Assembly: GCF_002706425.1 (NCBI RefSeq)
Contig: NZ_CP017713.1
Location: 620,001 to 684,000 of the forward strand
Reading direction: 5' to 3'
From: Loigolactobacillus coryniformis subsp. coryniformis KCTC 3167 = DSM 20001
GTDB lineage: Bacteria > Bacillota > Bacilli > Lactobacillales > Lactobacillaceae
DNA: 64,000 nt
Shown here: piece after piece, positions 42,560 through 51,214 of the stretch
How positions within the stretch are numbered: the stretch's first letter is position 1
How the letters are laid out: every line of letters begins with the position of its first letter
Position numbers and translations under genes: made by a program
The notes under the pieces: model-generated
What the model saw: the letters and a program-made list of their open reading frames with translations, nothing else
Database searches by the model: none
What the model was told of the DNA's origin: nothing

Positions 42560-43671
42560 TGCAAATAACCCAAATACAATTACAACAGATCGGCCTGCCG
42601 TTACAGACGCCATTTGTTACCGCTCATGGCACGACCAAATTACGGATCACAACGTTAGTCACCGTTTATTTGGACAACGGTTATAGTGGTGTGGGCGAAC
42701 TTACCGCCTTTACGGATAGCCGTTATTTACCGGAAACCCAAGCTAGTGCATGGACGGTTTTGCAGCACGAAATTGCGCCGTTATTACGTGGCTTTGAGTT
42801 TACACGGCCAAGCGAACTGGCGACCTATTTACAGCAGCAATTACGTGGCAACCAACTTGCTTGTGCCGCGGTGGAAACGGCAGTGTGGGCAGCATATGCA
42901 AAGCGACAACAGCAGCCGTTAGCTCACCTGCTTGGAGGTAACGTGCGGCCAATTCCAGTTGGTATTAGCTTAGGCCATTTTGCGACAACGACTGAATTAT
43001 TAGCCCAGGTCACGGCTAGTGTGGCTGCTGGTTATCAGCGGGTCAAGTTAAAATTGACAGGACCGGCTGATGTGGCCCAAGTTGCGGCTGTTCGGGCAAG
43101 GTATCCACAATTAACGCTGATAGTTGATGCCAATTCGGCGTTCACGCCTGCTGATTTGCCAGCACTACAGCAGCTGGATCAACTTGATTTGGCTTTGATC
43201 GAACAGCCATTTGCTAACGATGACTTTGTTCAACACGCATGGTTGCAACAACAGTTACATACTGCTATTTGTTTAGATGAAAATATTTTAACGTTGGCTG
43301 ATGCTCAAACAGCGGTGGCCTTGAAAAGCTGTCGCGCAATCAACTTAAAAATTACCCGTGTCGGTGGATTAACGACTGCATTGGCCATTGTTGCTTTTTG
43401 TCGGCAGCAGCAAATACAAGTTTGGTGCGGCGGTATGTTGGCGAGCGGTGTTAGCCGAGCCTTTGATTTGGCTTTGGCTAGTCGTATGGAATTTACGCTA
43501 CCAGGTGATATTTCGGCCAGCGCGCGTTATTTTAAACAAGATGTTTTGCAGCAACCATTAGAATTACGGCATGGTTGCCTACAACTAGCCGCTACACCAG
43601 GCTTAGGCGTCACGGTTGATCAGCAAGTGGTACAACAGCATTTGCTTAAAGAAAAATGGTTACGGCTATAA
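42559..43671 (+). CDS. menC: o-Succinylbenzoate synthase MenC
   Basis: Enolase-superfamily dehydratase, about 370 residues. It has a catalytic Lys in KLKLTG (near residue 164), metal ligands in DANSAF, EQPF and LDENI, and a second Lys in NLKITRVGG. It resembles the OSBS/N-acylamino-acid racemase branch, so a second activity is possible. ATG 42559 overlaps the menH stop (TAATG). It is the last gene of the cluster: menE, menB, menA and menG are not in the window. Confidence 0.92.
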   Translation: MQITQIQLQQIGLPLQTPFVTAHGTTKLRITTLVTVYLDNGYSGVGELTAFTDSRYLPETQASAWTVLQHEIAPLLRGFEFTRPSELATYLQQQLRGNQLACAAVETAVWAAYAKRQQQPLAHLLGGNVRPIPVGISLGHFATTTELLAQVTASVAAGYQRVKLKLTGPADVAQVAAVRARYPQLTLIVDANSAFTPADLPALQQLDQLDLALIEQPFANDDFVQHAWLQQQLHTAICLDENILTLADAQTAVALKSCRAINLKITRVGGLTTALAIVAFCRQQQIQVWCGGMLASGVSRAFDLALASRMEFTLPGDISASARYFKQDVLQQPLELRHGCLQLAATPGLGVTVDQQVVQQHLLKEKWLRL

Positions 43672-43701
43672 AAAAGAACGCAAATCAATGCGTTCTTTTT
43701 T
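43670..43701. terminator. Bidirectional terminator menC / APC permease
   Basis: AAAAAAGAACGCA and TGCGTTCTTTTTT are perfectly complementary around AATCAA; it serves both convergent genes and overlaps the permease stop. Confidence 0.92.
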
Positions 43702-45013
43702 GCATATATTGATGCCAATAATAAAGTGGTAATCCAATAGCAGTCAATCCTAGGCCGGTAAAAGCAAGGCTCGGCTGTGTTAAAAAGGTGGCTACTAAAA
43801 TGAATAGACCACCGGCTAAAGCTAACAATGGGATAACTGGGTAGCCGGGTACTTTGTATGGTCGCACCATCTCTGGTTCGCGCCGGCGTAAAATAAAAAC
43901 AGCGATAAAAATCAAGCAACTGAAGATCCAAATCACGAATACCAGCATATCAGTCAATAAATCAAAACTGCCAAGTAACATCATAATGATCGCCACTGCT
44001 AATTCAAATAATCCGGCCAGGTAGGGAACCTTGGTGTGTGTGGTTAAGCGCCGTAAATATTGACTGAACGGTAATTGATTTTCGTAAGCCAAGGCAAAGG
44101 GGATGCGCATACCCGTTAGCGTGTAGCCGTTGATCGCACCGTAAACAGAAATCAAAATGCCAATCGTCACTAATTTACCGCCTAAATTACCAAATATCTG
44201 AAAGGCCGCATCAGCCGCCGCGTTAAGATTACCTTGCAAAGCGGTCAGTGGTAAAGTCCGGAGAAAAACAAAATTGATCACCACATAGATCAATGTGATC
44301 AAGGCTAAACCAAGTACAATCGCTAACGGTAGGTCGCGCTTTGGCCGTTTTAATTCACCAGCAATACTACCAACGTTGAGCCAACCATCATAGGCAAACA
44401 TTGTAGCCAACAAGCCACTACCTAAGGCGGTCCAGAAATTATGTTCCGGTGCTGCTGTCAATGGTAACAACGAAAAATGGACTGGAGCTGGAGCTAGTAA
44501 GCCGAAAATAACGATCAAGGCGATCGGAATCAATTTGAAAATCAAAGTCACGACTTGCAGCGCCCCGCCAACACGCGCACCAAGAAAATTGATTAGCGTC
44601 AGACTGACGGCACATAGAATCGCTAGTGGAATCAGTAATCCAGCGGTTAAATGAAATAAATTGATCAACTGCGTGCTAAAAACGATCGAAAGTGCCGCAA
44701 CATTGGCTGGGAAATAGATCAGCATTTGTGCCCAACCTAATAAAAATGCCCACGGTTTGCCATAAGTGTATTCAATATATTTGATTGCTCCGCCAGTTTG
44801 GGGTATGGCAGTGGCTAATTCAGCAACCGTTAAGCCGGCACAAATTGTTAGGAGACCGCCGAGCAGCCAAACAAATAAAGTGAGATTAGCTGTGCCTGCT
44901 TCAGTGGTGACACTGGCAACTTTGAAGAAGACACCACCGCCGATCACTGTGCCCATTACCGTTGCTAAGGCTGAAGCTAAGCCCATCTCGCGTTTTAAGC
45001 CATTTTGTTCCAT
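43685..45013 (-). CDS. APC-family amino acid permease
   Basis: 442 residues with about 12 transmembrane helices and the APC N-terminal motif GTVIGGGVFF (near residue 22), followed by ELATAIPQTGGAIKYIEYTYG. The similarity is closest in feel to L-amino-acid exchangers of the SteT/LAT type (serine/threonine exchange), but substrate specificity cannot be read from sequence. Start ATG 45013 with GTGAGGA upstream. Transcribed alone between two terminators. Confidence 0.88.
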   Translation of the reverse strand: MEQNGLKREMGLASALATVMGTVIGGGVFFKVASVTTEAGTANLTLFVWLLGGLLTICAGLTVAELATAIPQTGGAIKYIEYTYGKPWAFLLGWAQMLIYFPANVAALSIVFSTQLINLFHLTAGLLIPLAILCAVSLTLINFLGARVGGALQVVTLIFKLIPIALIVIFGLLAPAPVHFSLLPLTAAPEHNFWTALGSGLLATMFAYDGWLNVGSIAGELKRPKRDLPLAIVLGLALITLIYVVINFVFLRTLPLTALQGNLNAAADAAFQIFGNLGGKLVTIGILISVYGAINGYTLTGMRIPFALAYENQLPFSQYLRRLTTHTKVPYLAGLFELAVAIIMMLLGSFDLLTDMLVFVIWIFSCLIFIAVFILRRREPEMVRPYKVPGYPVIPLLALAGGLFILVATFLTQPSLAFTGLGLTAIGLPLYYWHQYMQKRTH

Positions 45014-45099
45014 TAATAAAAATCCTCACTAAAATAGAATAATCGGATTATAGCATGGCTTTCTGAAAATTCAGTGAAAGTTGCTTAGAAATCAAAGCG

Positions 45100-45157
45100 A
45101 AAAAAGAAGTACCACAACGTCAGTAGACTTAATTGTCTAGTGATGCTGTGGTACTTC
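45100..45157 (-). terminator. Terminator of gnd (minus strand)
   Basis: GAAGTACCACA pairs with TGTGGTACTTC and an inner TAGAC/GTCTA extends the stem; on the minus strand it is followed by six T. Confidence 0.88.
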
Positions 45158-45164
45158 AGAAGGA

Positions 45165-46061
45165 CTATTTTTTATCGACGGCGTGGCCACCAAATTGATT
45201 ACGTAAAGCTGCAACTACTTTACCTGTATAGGTATCATCTTCTAGTGAACGGTAACGATTCATTAAGCTTGCCGCAATAACTGGTGTGGGTACCTGCAAG
45301 CGGATGGCTTCTTCTAATGTCCATTTACCTTCACCGGAGGAGTACATTTTACCTTGTAAATGTTTCAAGCCTGGATCTTCCTTGAAGGCCGCTGCAGCCA
45401 ATTCCATAAGCCAACTGCGGATCACTGAGCCGTGGTTCCACATATCAGCAACCGCAGCATGATCGTATTTGTATTCACTGTGTTCCAACACGTCAAAACC
45501 TTCAGCAATTGCCTGCATCATGCCGTATTCGATACCATTATGGATCATTTTTAAATAGTGACCGCTACCGACTGCACCGGTATAAAGATAACCAGCAGGC
45601 GCCGCGATTGACTGAAAAATAGGTTCGATCGTTTTGAATAAGTCTTGATCGCCACCGATCATAAAGTTACCACCATTTAATGCGCCGGCCATACCGCCAG
45701 AGGTTCCAACATCGAAGAAGTTAATGCCTTTGGTAGCCAGTAATTCGCTATGCGCAATCGAGTCGCGATAAAAAGAATTGCCGCCATCGATGACAATATC
45801 GCCAGCGGATAACTGCTGGCTTAATTCAGTAATCACACTTTGGGTGATTTTACCCGCCGGCACCATTACCCAAATGATCCGTGGTGTTGCTAATTGTGCA
45901 ATTAATTCGGTTGTATCTGAAGCCGGCTGCGCACCAACTTTAGCGGCTTGTGCCCGCGCGGTTTCATCTAAATCATACGCAATGACTTGGTGGTCGTGGT
46001 TTTGCAGATTAGTCACCAAATTTAAGCCCATCTTACCTAAACCAATCATCCCTAGTTTCAT
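45165..46061 (-). CDS. gnd: 6-phosphogluconate dehydrogenase, decarboxylating (short form)
   Basis: Oxidises 6-phosphogluconate to ribulose-5-phosphate and CO2. About 298 residues, the short (YqeC/GndA-like) type. The N-terminal Rossmann motif is GLGKMGLNL. The substrate segment is DVGTSGGMAGALNGGNFMIGG, and the catalytic Lys lies in HYLKMIHNGIEYG. ATG 46061 follows AAGGACG; an upstream in-frame start at 46130 lacks a ribosome site. Divergent from an RpiR-type regulator that probably controls it. Confidence 0.9.
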   Translation of the reverse strand: MKLGMIGLGKMGLNLVTNLQNHDHQVIAYDLDETARAQAAKVGAQPASDTTELIAQLATPRIIWVMVPAGKITQSVITELSQQLSAGDIVIDGGNSFYRDSIAHSELLATKGINFFDVGTSGGMAGALNGGNFMIGGDQDLFKTIEPIFQSIAAPAGYLYTGAVGSGHYLKMIHNGIEYGMMQAIAEGFDVLEHSEYKYDHAAVADMWNHGSVIRSWLMELAAAAFKEDPGLKHLQGKMYSSGEGKWTLEEAIRLQVPTPVIAASLMNRYRSLEDDTYTGKVVAALRNQFGGHAVDKK

Positions 46062-46309
46062 GTTGCGTCCTTCTTTCGTAAAAGTTATCGACTGCAGTAT
46101 ACGAAAATATTTTTCTAAAATCAAGTGCATTTTAATGAAAATATTTTTCCAACAGTTTCATTTATGTTATACTAAATCTAATGAAAAAAGTCTACTGTAT
46201 AGCATTTGCTTGAAAAATTTTCTTGCGGTCGTGGTAAGAATATTGCGGCAAAGAAGCGCCTTTATGACTTATTTGCTAATTAAGTAGCGGTAGCGCGGAG
46301 GTGAACCGG
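46062..46309. promoter_or_regulatory. Divergent gnd / rpiR-type regulator promoters with two palindromic operators
   Basis: The near-palindrome GAAAATATTTTTC occurs twice, at 46103-46115 and 46137-46149. The first lies between -35 TTGATT and -10 TATACT of the minus-strand gnd promoter (46124-46096, 17-nt spacer). The second overlaps the -35 (46145-46150) of a plus-strand promoter whose -10 is TATACT (46168-46173). Placement implies that one protein, most simply the adjacent RpiR regulator, represses both. Confidence 0.7.
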
Positions 46310-47155
46310 ATGAATGAGATCAGTCAGCGGGTACAGCAATTTGCAGCTGAACTATCCAGTGCAGAAAAGAAACTTGCGACATTTTTGCAGCAGTCACAAA
46401 ATCTACCTGATAATTTAACGATTAGCAGTTTAGCCCAGGCTAGTAAAGTTTCCACAGCGACAGTTTCGCGCTTTGCTAAAAGTTTGGGTTACGCAAATTT
46501 TGCGGCATTACGGGTGGCATTGATCAGTGAAGTCCAACGAAATGGGGCATTGTTTGAGGAAGTGGAGGCTAATGACGACGCGTTGACCGTGGCCCATAAG
46601 GTCTTTGCTGCTAACCAACATTCATTGAGTAGCACACTAGCGTTACTGGATCAAAGTGATCTGGAGCAAGCGGTCAAATTACTGACTGCGGCGCGCAAAG
46701 TGAGTTTCTTTGGTCTCGGTGGCTCGAATGTTGTAGCTGCGGATGCTTATCATAAATTCATGCGGACACCACTAGATGTGAATTTTAATACTGATTTTCA
46801 TTTGCAATTAATGCAGGCAGCACGGCTACAAGCACAAGATTGTGCGGTGGTGATTTCGCACACGGGTCGGGATGAGCAAGTGTTGCAATTGGTTCACCAG
46901 TTACAAGCACATCAGGTACCCTTGATCGTACTCACCAGTTTTGCTAAATCACCACTGGCGCAGAAAAGTACGGTCACATTTATTTCTATGGCTGATGAGT
47001 CTAAGTATCGTTCTGAGGCACTGTCTTCAATGTTGGCACAGATCAGTATCATGGATACCTTATTTTTACTAGTCAGCTTGGCTTTACCAGCAAAAACGCA
47101 GGTCACCTTCAACCAAATTCGCCAAGTGATTGGGCAGACGCGGCGCGGCAAATAA
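46310..47155 (+). CDS. RpiR/MurR-family transcriptional regulator
   Basis: 281 residues: N-terminal RpiR-type helix-turn-helix (LTISSLAQASKVSTATVSRFAKSLGY, residues 35-62) and a SIS sugar-phosphate-binding domain (VSFFGLGGSNVVAADAYHKF; VVISHTGRDEQVL). ATG 46310 follows GGAGGTG. The inducer is probably a pentose-phosphate-pathway sugar phosphate such as 6-phosphogluconate, inferred from its divergent partner gnd. Confidence 0.9.
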   Translation: MNEISQRVQQFAAELSSAEKKLATFLQQSQNLPDNLTISSLAQASKVSTATVSRFAKSLGYANFAALRVALISEVQRNGALFEEVEANDDALTVAHKVFAANQHSLSSTLALLDQSDLEQAVKLLTAARKVSFFGLGGSNVVAADAYHKFMRTPLDVNFNTDFHLQLMQAARLQAQDCAVVISHTGRDEQVLQLVHQLQAHQVPLIVLTSFAKSPLAQKSTVTFISMADESKYRSEALSSMLAQISIMDTLFLLVSLALPAKTQVTFNQIRQVIGQTRRGK

Positions 47156-47182
47156 AAAAGTCGCACCTGAGTCAGCGCGACT
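47154..47182 (-). terminator. Terminator of the 47192-47551 gene (minus strand)
   Basis: On the minus strand AGTCGCGCTGA pairs with a TCAGGTGCGACT-type arm followed by six T. It abuts the stop of the convergent rpiR-type gene. Confidence 0.75.
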
Positions 47183-47191
47183 GTGAACAAT

Positions 47192-47551
47192 TTAATGTTT
47201 ATTTTGTTGAATTGGGTAAGTACGGTGATCCGCTTCGTCATAGATCTCAAATGGACGTTCGTAGGCGGCTGTAATCTGTAATTCATAACCGTACTGATCA
47301 AGAAATAATAGTTGATGGGCTGTTAAAGTCGTGACGGTACCGGCTAATGGATGATCATCGATACTGATGGTTAATTGTGGTGAAATTTTAAGTTGGTGGT
47401 GGCGGGCTTGTTTGATATCATAAAAAAGCCATGTACCCACATAGATCGCTGTGGGGTCATTTTTTTGTGCCGCTTTAGCGGGTAACTTAAATTTGAATTG
47501 TTGAAGCCGCTGCAGCAAGCTTTGGCTACGGTCAAAAACATTTCTAAACAT
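47192..47551 (-). CDS. Hypothetical protein, 119 residues (possibly DUF4828)
   Basis: A small soluble protein with a basic N-terminus (LQQFKFKLPAKAAQKN) and a beta-rich core (YVGTWLFYDI; LTISIDDHPLAGTVTTLT; YELQITAAYERPFEIYD). Size and composition remind me of the lactobacillar DUF4828 family, which is a recollection and not verified. Start ATG 47551 after AGAAGGTG. Single gene with its own terminator. Confidence 0.6.
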   Translation of the reverse strand: MFRNVFDRSQSLLQRLQQFKFKLPAKAAQKNDPTAIYVGTWLFYDIKQARHHQLKISPQLTISIDDHPLAGTVTTLTAHQLLFLDQYGYELQITAAYERPFEIYDEADHRTYPIQQNKH

Positions 47552-47855
47552 TCGCCTAGCACCTTCTTAGTGATTAGCCCAAGTGACTAATTTTCACTCG
47601 ATTTTTAGACCGCTTTCCGGCGGCATGCAACGCCCAGCTGAGTAGTTATTTTATTAATTTCATAATAACACGTTTAGGTACTTTGTGGCTGAAAAGACAG
47701 TGAATATTGTTGCGATTTTTGTTCACATTCAAATCAGCGCATGTTTATCGCTTTTTAGGCGTAACTAAGGTAAAATTAAGCCAGAAAGTAACGCAGACAA
47801 TGTGGCAGTAATAATGGCAAGTAGTAAGTCTATTCAGATGAGGAAAGGTGAGGTT
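47552..47855. other. Divergent intergenic region
   Basis: About 300 nt between two divergent genes. It is AT-rich in parts. I see a weak TAAAAT near 47771 as a possible -10 for the oxidoreductase gene but no convincing -35, repeat or RNA gene. Confidence 0.4.
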
Positions 47856-48857
47856 ATGTTAAAACTTGGTATTATTGGCACGAATTTCATTACGGATCAA
47901 TTTATTGAGGCAGCGTTGGCTACCGGCAACTATCAATTGACAACCGTTTATTCACGTAGTCAAGAAAAAGCCCAAGCAGTAGCAGATAAATATCAGGCTA
48001 GCGAAACGTTTACTGATATCGATCGCTTTTTCGCTGAAGGTGCATTTGAAGTGGTTTATATTGCGTCACCGAATAGCTTGCATTTTCAACAGGCTAAGTT
48101 GGCAATCGCTGCCGATAAGCATGTGATCGTTGAAAAGCCGGCCTTTTCCAATCCAACCGAAATGGCGAATATTACGGCATTATTGTCCAATAAGCCACAT
48201 TTATTCTTGTTTGAAGCTGCGCGGCACATCCACGAACCTAATTTTAAGGTTGTGCAAACGGCCATTAAACAATTGGATAAATTGCAAGGGGCAGTATTGA
48301 CTTATATGAAATACTCATCCCGCTACGATAAATTTTTAGCAGGTGAAGAACCCAATATCTTCTCGCCAAGCTTTTCTGGCGGCGCATTGCAGGACCTAGG
48401 CGTTTATGTGGTTTATGATGCGATTGCTTGGTTTGGTGTGCCGGAAGCGACACACTACTATGCAAGCTTATTACCAAATGGGATTGATGGTCGTGGAACG
48501 GCTGTTTTACGGTACGCCGACTTTGACCTAACGTTAATGGTGGGTAAAAATGCAACTTCTTATTTACCATCAGAAATCTACGGTTTGAAAGAAACGTTGG
48601 AACTAGGTAATAACGCAGCTGACTTACAATCAGTTAAACTGCACCGCGGCGCTGAAACTAAAGTATTGAGCACCCCACCAGAAACTAACCCAATGATCGC
48701 GGAAGCACAAGATTTTTACCGGATCATCACCGAAAATGATCGTGCGGCAGCTGCGGAAAATGCGCAACTTAGCCGTCAGGTCAACCAACTATTGTATGAT
48801 TTACGCCGTTCAGCAGGAATCGTATTTGCTGCGGATATAGAGGAGCAGAAAAAATAA
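47856..48857 (+). CDS. Gfo/Idh/MocA-family oxidoreductase
   Basis: 333 residues with the N-terminal Rossmann motif GIIGTNFITDQF, VEKP (catalytic Lys region, near residue 94) and the C-terminal alpha/beta domain. NAD(P)-dependent oxidation of a sugar or polyol is expected, substrate unknown. ATG 47856 follows GGTGAGG; the frame is open to 47802 without a ribosome site. The next gene (helicase) begins with an overlapping TAATG, so the two are co-translated, although no functional link is obvious. Confidence 0.88.
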   Translation: MLKLGIIGTNFITDQFIEAALATGNYQLTTVYSRSQEKAQAVADKYQASETFTDIDRFFAEGAFEVVYIASPNSLHFQQAKLAIAADKHVIVEKPAFSNPTEMANITALLSNKPHLFLFEAARHIHEPNFKVVQTAIKQLDKLQGAVLTYMKYSSRYDKFLAGEEPNIFSPSFSGGALQDLGVYVVYDAIAWFGVPEATHYYASLLPNGIDGRGTAVLRYADFDLTLMVGKNATSYLPSEIYGLKETLELGNNAADLQSVKLHRGAETKVLSTPPETNPMIAEAQDFYRIITENDRAAAAENAQLSRQVNQLLYDLRRSAGIVFAADIEEQKK

Positions 48858-50116
48858 TGGTCAGCAAAATTTTTGAACCAGTTTGGCAAGAACTAGGCTT
48901 TGATGCACCAACCGCAATTCAAAATGCGGTCTACGAACCTTTGAAAACCGATGATTCCATCTTGGGCTTGGCACCAACTGGCTCTGGGAAAACCTTAGCT
49001 TTTGCTTTACCTTTGATGGAAAAAATTGTGCCAGGGGATGGCTTACAACTATTGATCTTAGCACCAGCTCAGGAATTAGCCATGCAGGAGCGTACCGCAA
49101 TTCAACCATTTGCCCAAGCTGCAGGTTTGAAGATCCAAGCGGTTGCTGGCGGAGCGAATATTCGCCGCCAAATTGAACGTTTGAAACAAAAACCAGAAGT
49201 TCTGGTGGCGACGCCAGGACGGTTATTGGAACTGATCGATCAGCGCAAAGTTAAAATGCATAAATTGCAAACAATCGTGATCGACGAAGCTGACAAACTG
49301 TTGACGGATGAAAGTCGAGAAATGACGCGTGATGTTGTTCGCCGAGCGCCAGGAGAAACGCAACTGGCGTTCTTTTCTGCGACGAAAATTCCGGTGCTGG
49401 ATGAACTGCCAAAATGGTTCGGCGTACCGGTAACCCTTTTTGATGTTCGTGCTGAAGACAATAGTGCTGGCGAGGTTCAACATTTATTTTTGGAAGCGCC
49501 AATTCGTAAGCGGGTCGACTTATTACGGCGGCTAAGCCATATCGATGATTTTTACGGCTTGGTCTTCTTTGCTACTTTAGCTGAACTGGAAAAAGTGGCT
49601 AAAGTTTTACAACATCAGCATGTACCCGTTGCAATTTTAGACAGTGATCTACGGCAAACAGAGCGGGAAAAGGCCCTAACTGGATTGCGCAAACGGCAGA
49701 TCAAATTATTGCTAACAACTGACGTTTCTGGACGTGGATTAGATATTGCAGCTTTGCCAGCGGTGGTCAATTATGATCTGCCGATTGATTTGATCACTTA
49801 TATCCATCGAGCAGGGCGTACTGGCCGGATGGGCCACGCCGGGATGGTGGTTACGTTAGGTAATGAGCGCCAATTCCGTGATCTCAAACAGTTAGTGCGC
49901 AGTCGCTATCAGGTTGCGCAAGGCTATTTATACCAAGGAACACTGACCACAACTAAACCCGCGCATGAACAACATCCACTGAAGAAGAAAAAGCCGGCGC
50001 CAATGGCAGCTAAACCAGTAACACCGGTTAAGCCAAAGAAGAAAAAGCAACGGCAACGTAACCGATTAAATAAAGGTAAACGAAGAAAGACGAACGAAGG
50101 CGACAAAAATGATTGA
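48857..50116 (+). CDS. DEAD-box RNA helicase
   Basis: 419 residues with complete SF2 motifs: Q motif (LGFDAPTAIQ), motif I APTGSGKT (near residue 36), PGRLLELID, motif II DEAD (VIDEADKLL), motif III SAT, and motif VI HRAGRTGRMG. The C-terminal 60 residues are Lys/Arg/Gln-rich and basic (KKKKQRQRNRLNKGKRRK), an RNA-binding tail similar to the CshB type. Likely role in ribosome assembly or cold adaptation. Overlaps the following EIIA gene by 8 nt. Confidence 0.93.
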   Translation: MVSKIFEPVWQELGFDAPTAIQNAVYEPLKTDDSILGLAPTGSGKTLAFALPLMEKIVPGDGLQLLILAPAQELAMQERTAIQPFAQAAGLKIQAVAGGANIRRQIERLKQKPEVLVATPGRLLELIDQRKVKMHKLQTIVIDEADKLLTDESREMTRDVVRRAPGETQLAFFSATKIPVLDELPKWFGVPVTLFDVRAEDNSAGEVQHLFLEAPIRKRVDLLRRLSHIDDFYGLVFFATLAELEKVAKVLQHQHVPVAILDSDLRQTEREKALTGLRKRQIKLLLTTDVSGRGLDIAALPAVVNYDLPIDLITYIHRAGRTGRMGHAGMVVTLGNERQFRDLKQLVRSRYQVAQGYLYQGTLTTTKPAHEQHPLKKKKPAPMAAKPVTPVKPKKKKQRQRNRLNKGKRRKTNEGDKND

Positions 50117-50447
50117 GCATAATGTTGCTGAAGTCATGACCATCATGACTAGTAGTACGCAGGCGCATAGTTTGTTGGAGGCGGCGTTAACGGCAGCTAA
50201 AACTAATGATTTTGTATTGGCACGGCATAAGCTGCAAGCTGCTGATGACGCGCTGACCGAAGCGCGCAATGCACAGACAACTTTATTGACGCGGGAAGCG
50301 CGCGGGCAGACGGTACCGATGACGTTACTGTTGATCCACGCGCAAGATCATTTAATGAGTACGGTCACGTATCGGGATGCGGTTAGCGAAATGATCACGC
50401 TGTATCAAAAAATTGCGGGTCTTTTAGCAGAAAAAACGTCTGATTAA
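50109..50447 (+). CDS. Orphan PTS EIIA, lactose/cellobiose family
   Basis: 112 residues of the all-helical EIIA-Lac fold. The phosphorylated His lies in LLLIHAQDHLMST (near residue 77), and an Asp-containing second helix is present. ATG 50109 overlaps the helicase 3' end. No EIIB or EIIC gene is nearby, so it must work with components elsewhere or as a regulator. The DUF3284 gene downstream is a family often found beside cellobiose PTS genes, which supports a beta-glucoside link. Confidence 0.85.
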   Translation: MIEHNVAEVMTIMTSSTQAHSLLEAALTAAKTNDFVLARHKLQAADDALTEARNAQTTLLTREARGQTVPMTLLLIHAQDHLMSTVTYRDAVSEMITLYQKIAGLLAEKTSD

Positions 50448-50511
50448 TTTTAATTTGGCTGTGAGTAGCGTATACTAACAAGCAGAAAATAGCATTATTA
50501 ATACGGACTTT

Positions 50512-50540
50512 TTTGATGGTGACCGTAAGTTTTACGCGGA
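50512..50540 (+). promoter_or_regulatory. Possible promoter of the DUF3284 gene
   Basis: TATAAT (50535-50540) with TTTGAT (50512-50517) 17 nt upstream; it would start transcription just ahead of the tandem repeat. Confidence 0.45.
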
Positions 50541-50749
50541 GAAGTATAATGTTGGGTTGCTACGTAATGTTTTTGTGGCCAACAAAATGATGATTGTCCG
50601 TAACATCAGAGATTTTTTGGTACAAAAAATAACCACGTTTGTGGGGTAGAACCATGTTTCTTGCGGTACGGTCTTTGCCACAAGAATGGCTATCGCCCGT
50701 AACATCAGAGATTTTTTGGTACAAAAAATAACCACGTTTGTGGAGTAGA
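50541..50749 (+). repeat. 99-nt tandem repeat in the DUF3284 leader
   Basis: A 53-bp block occurs at 50598-50650 and again at 50697-50749 with one mismatch. The sequence before each block is also related but diverged, giving a period of 99 nt. Each block holds ATTTTTTGGTACAAAAAAT (near-palindrome) and a CCAC-GTTT-GTGG hairpin. The variable part of each unit can pair at its ends with different bases (GTTGG/CCAAC versus TTCTTG/CAAGAA). The second block ends at the ribosome binding site of the next gene. Function unknown. Confidence 0.75.
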
Positions 50750-50760
50750 GGTGATCGTAA

Positions 50761-51174
50761 ATGAGAATTGAACAGTTATTGAACGTTCCTGCCGCATTCT
50801 TGTATCATCAAATTATTGATGCGGAACTTTTTGAAATTCACGCGCACACTGGTCGCCAGCTAACTGCTGCTCAGTTAGAGGGCTTTACTTATCAAAAACA
50901 ATTAGATGATGCAACGCGGGCTCAGGTAACGATCACCAAAAATGTGCTGAATCGTAGCTATCATTATCAAACGGTGACTGAGTTCAATCGGTACGAAGTT
51001 AAGTATGATATGTTACCAATCGAAACTGATAAAAGTAAGATCGTTTACGAAGAAAAAGTCATTGCGCGCGCTTGGCAACAGCGGCTGCTTGATTTTGTCA
51101 GTAATACGTTACTCGGCGGTTTGCGGCGGCATAACTTTAGAAAAATGTTTCAACAAATTGAAAAGTCATATTAG
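50761..51174 (+). CDS. DUF3284 domain-containing protein
   Basis: 137 residues; MRIEQLLNVPAAFLYHQIIDAELFEI at the start and a C-terminal FRKMFQQIEKSY fit the DUF3284 family, small proteins of unknown function frequently encoded with cellobiose/beta-glucoside PTS genes. ATG 50761 follows AGAGGTGAT. A SRPBCC-like fold is plausible but not shown. The gene is separated from the EIIA gene by 313 nt of repeat-containing leader. Confidence 0.75.
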   Translation: MRIEQLLNVPAAFLYHQIIDAELFEIHAHTGRQLTAAQLEGFTYQKQLDDATRAQVTITKNVLNRSYHYQTVTEFNRYEVKYDMLPIETDKSKIVYEEKVIARAWQQRLLDFVSNTLLGGLRRHNFRKMFQQIEKSY

Positions 51175-51177
51175 TGC

Positions 51178-51212
51178 AAAAAAGTCCGCCAGTTTCCTGG
51201 TGGACTTTTTTT
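51178..51212. terminator. Bidirectional terminator
   Basis: AAAAAAGTCCGCCAG pairs with CTGGTGGACTTTTTTT around TTTC. It closes the DUF3284 unit and also the small minus-strand gene next to it. Confidence 0.92.
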
Positions 51213-51214
51213 GC

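Noticed and set aside
50532-50735. A 67-codon minus-strand frame through the tandem repeat
   Set aside because: Its internal repetition only mirrors the DNA repeat, it has no good start or ribosome site, and the plus strand carries the leader of the DUF3284 gene.
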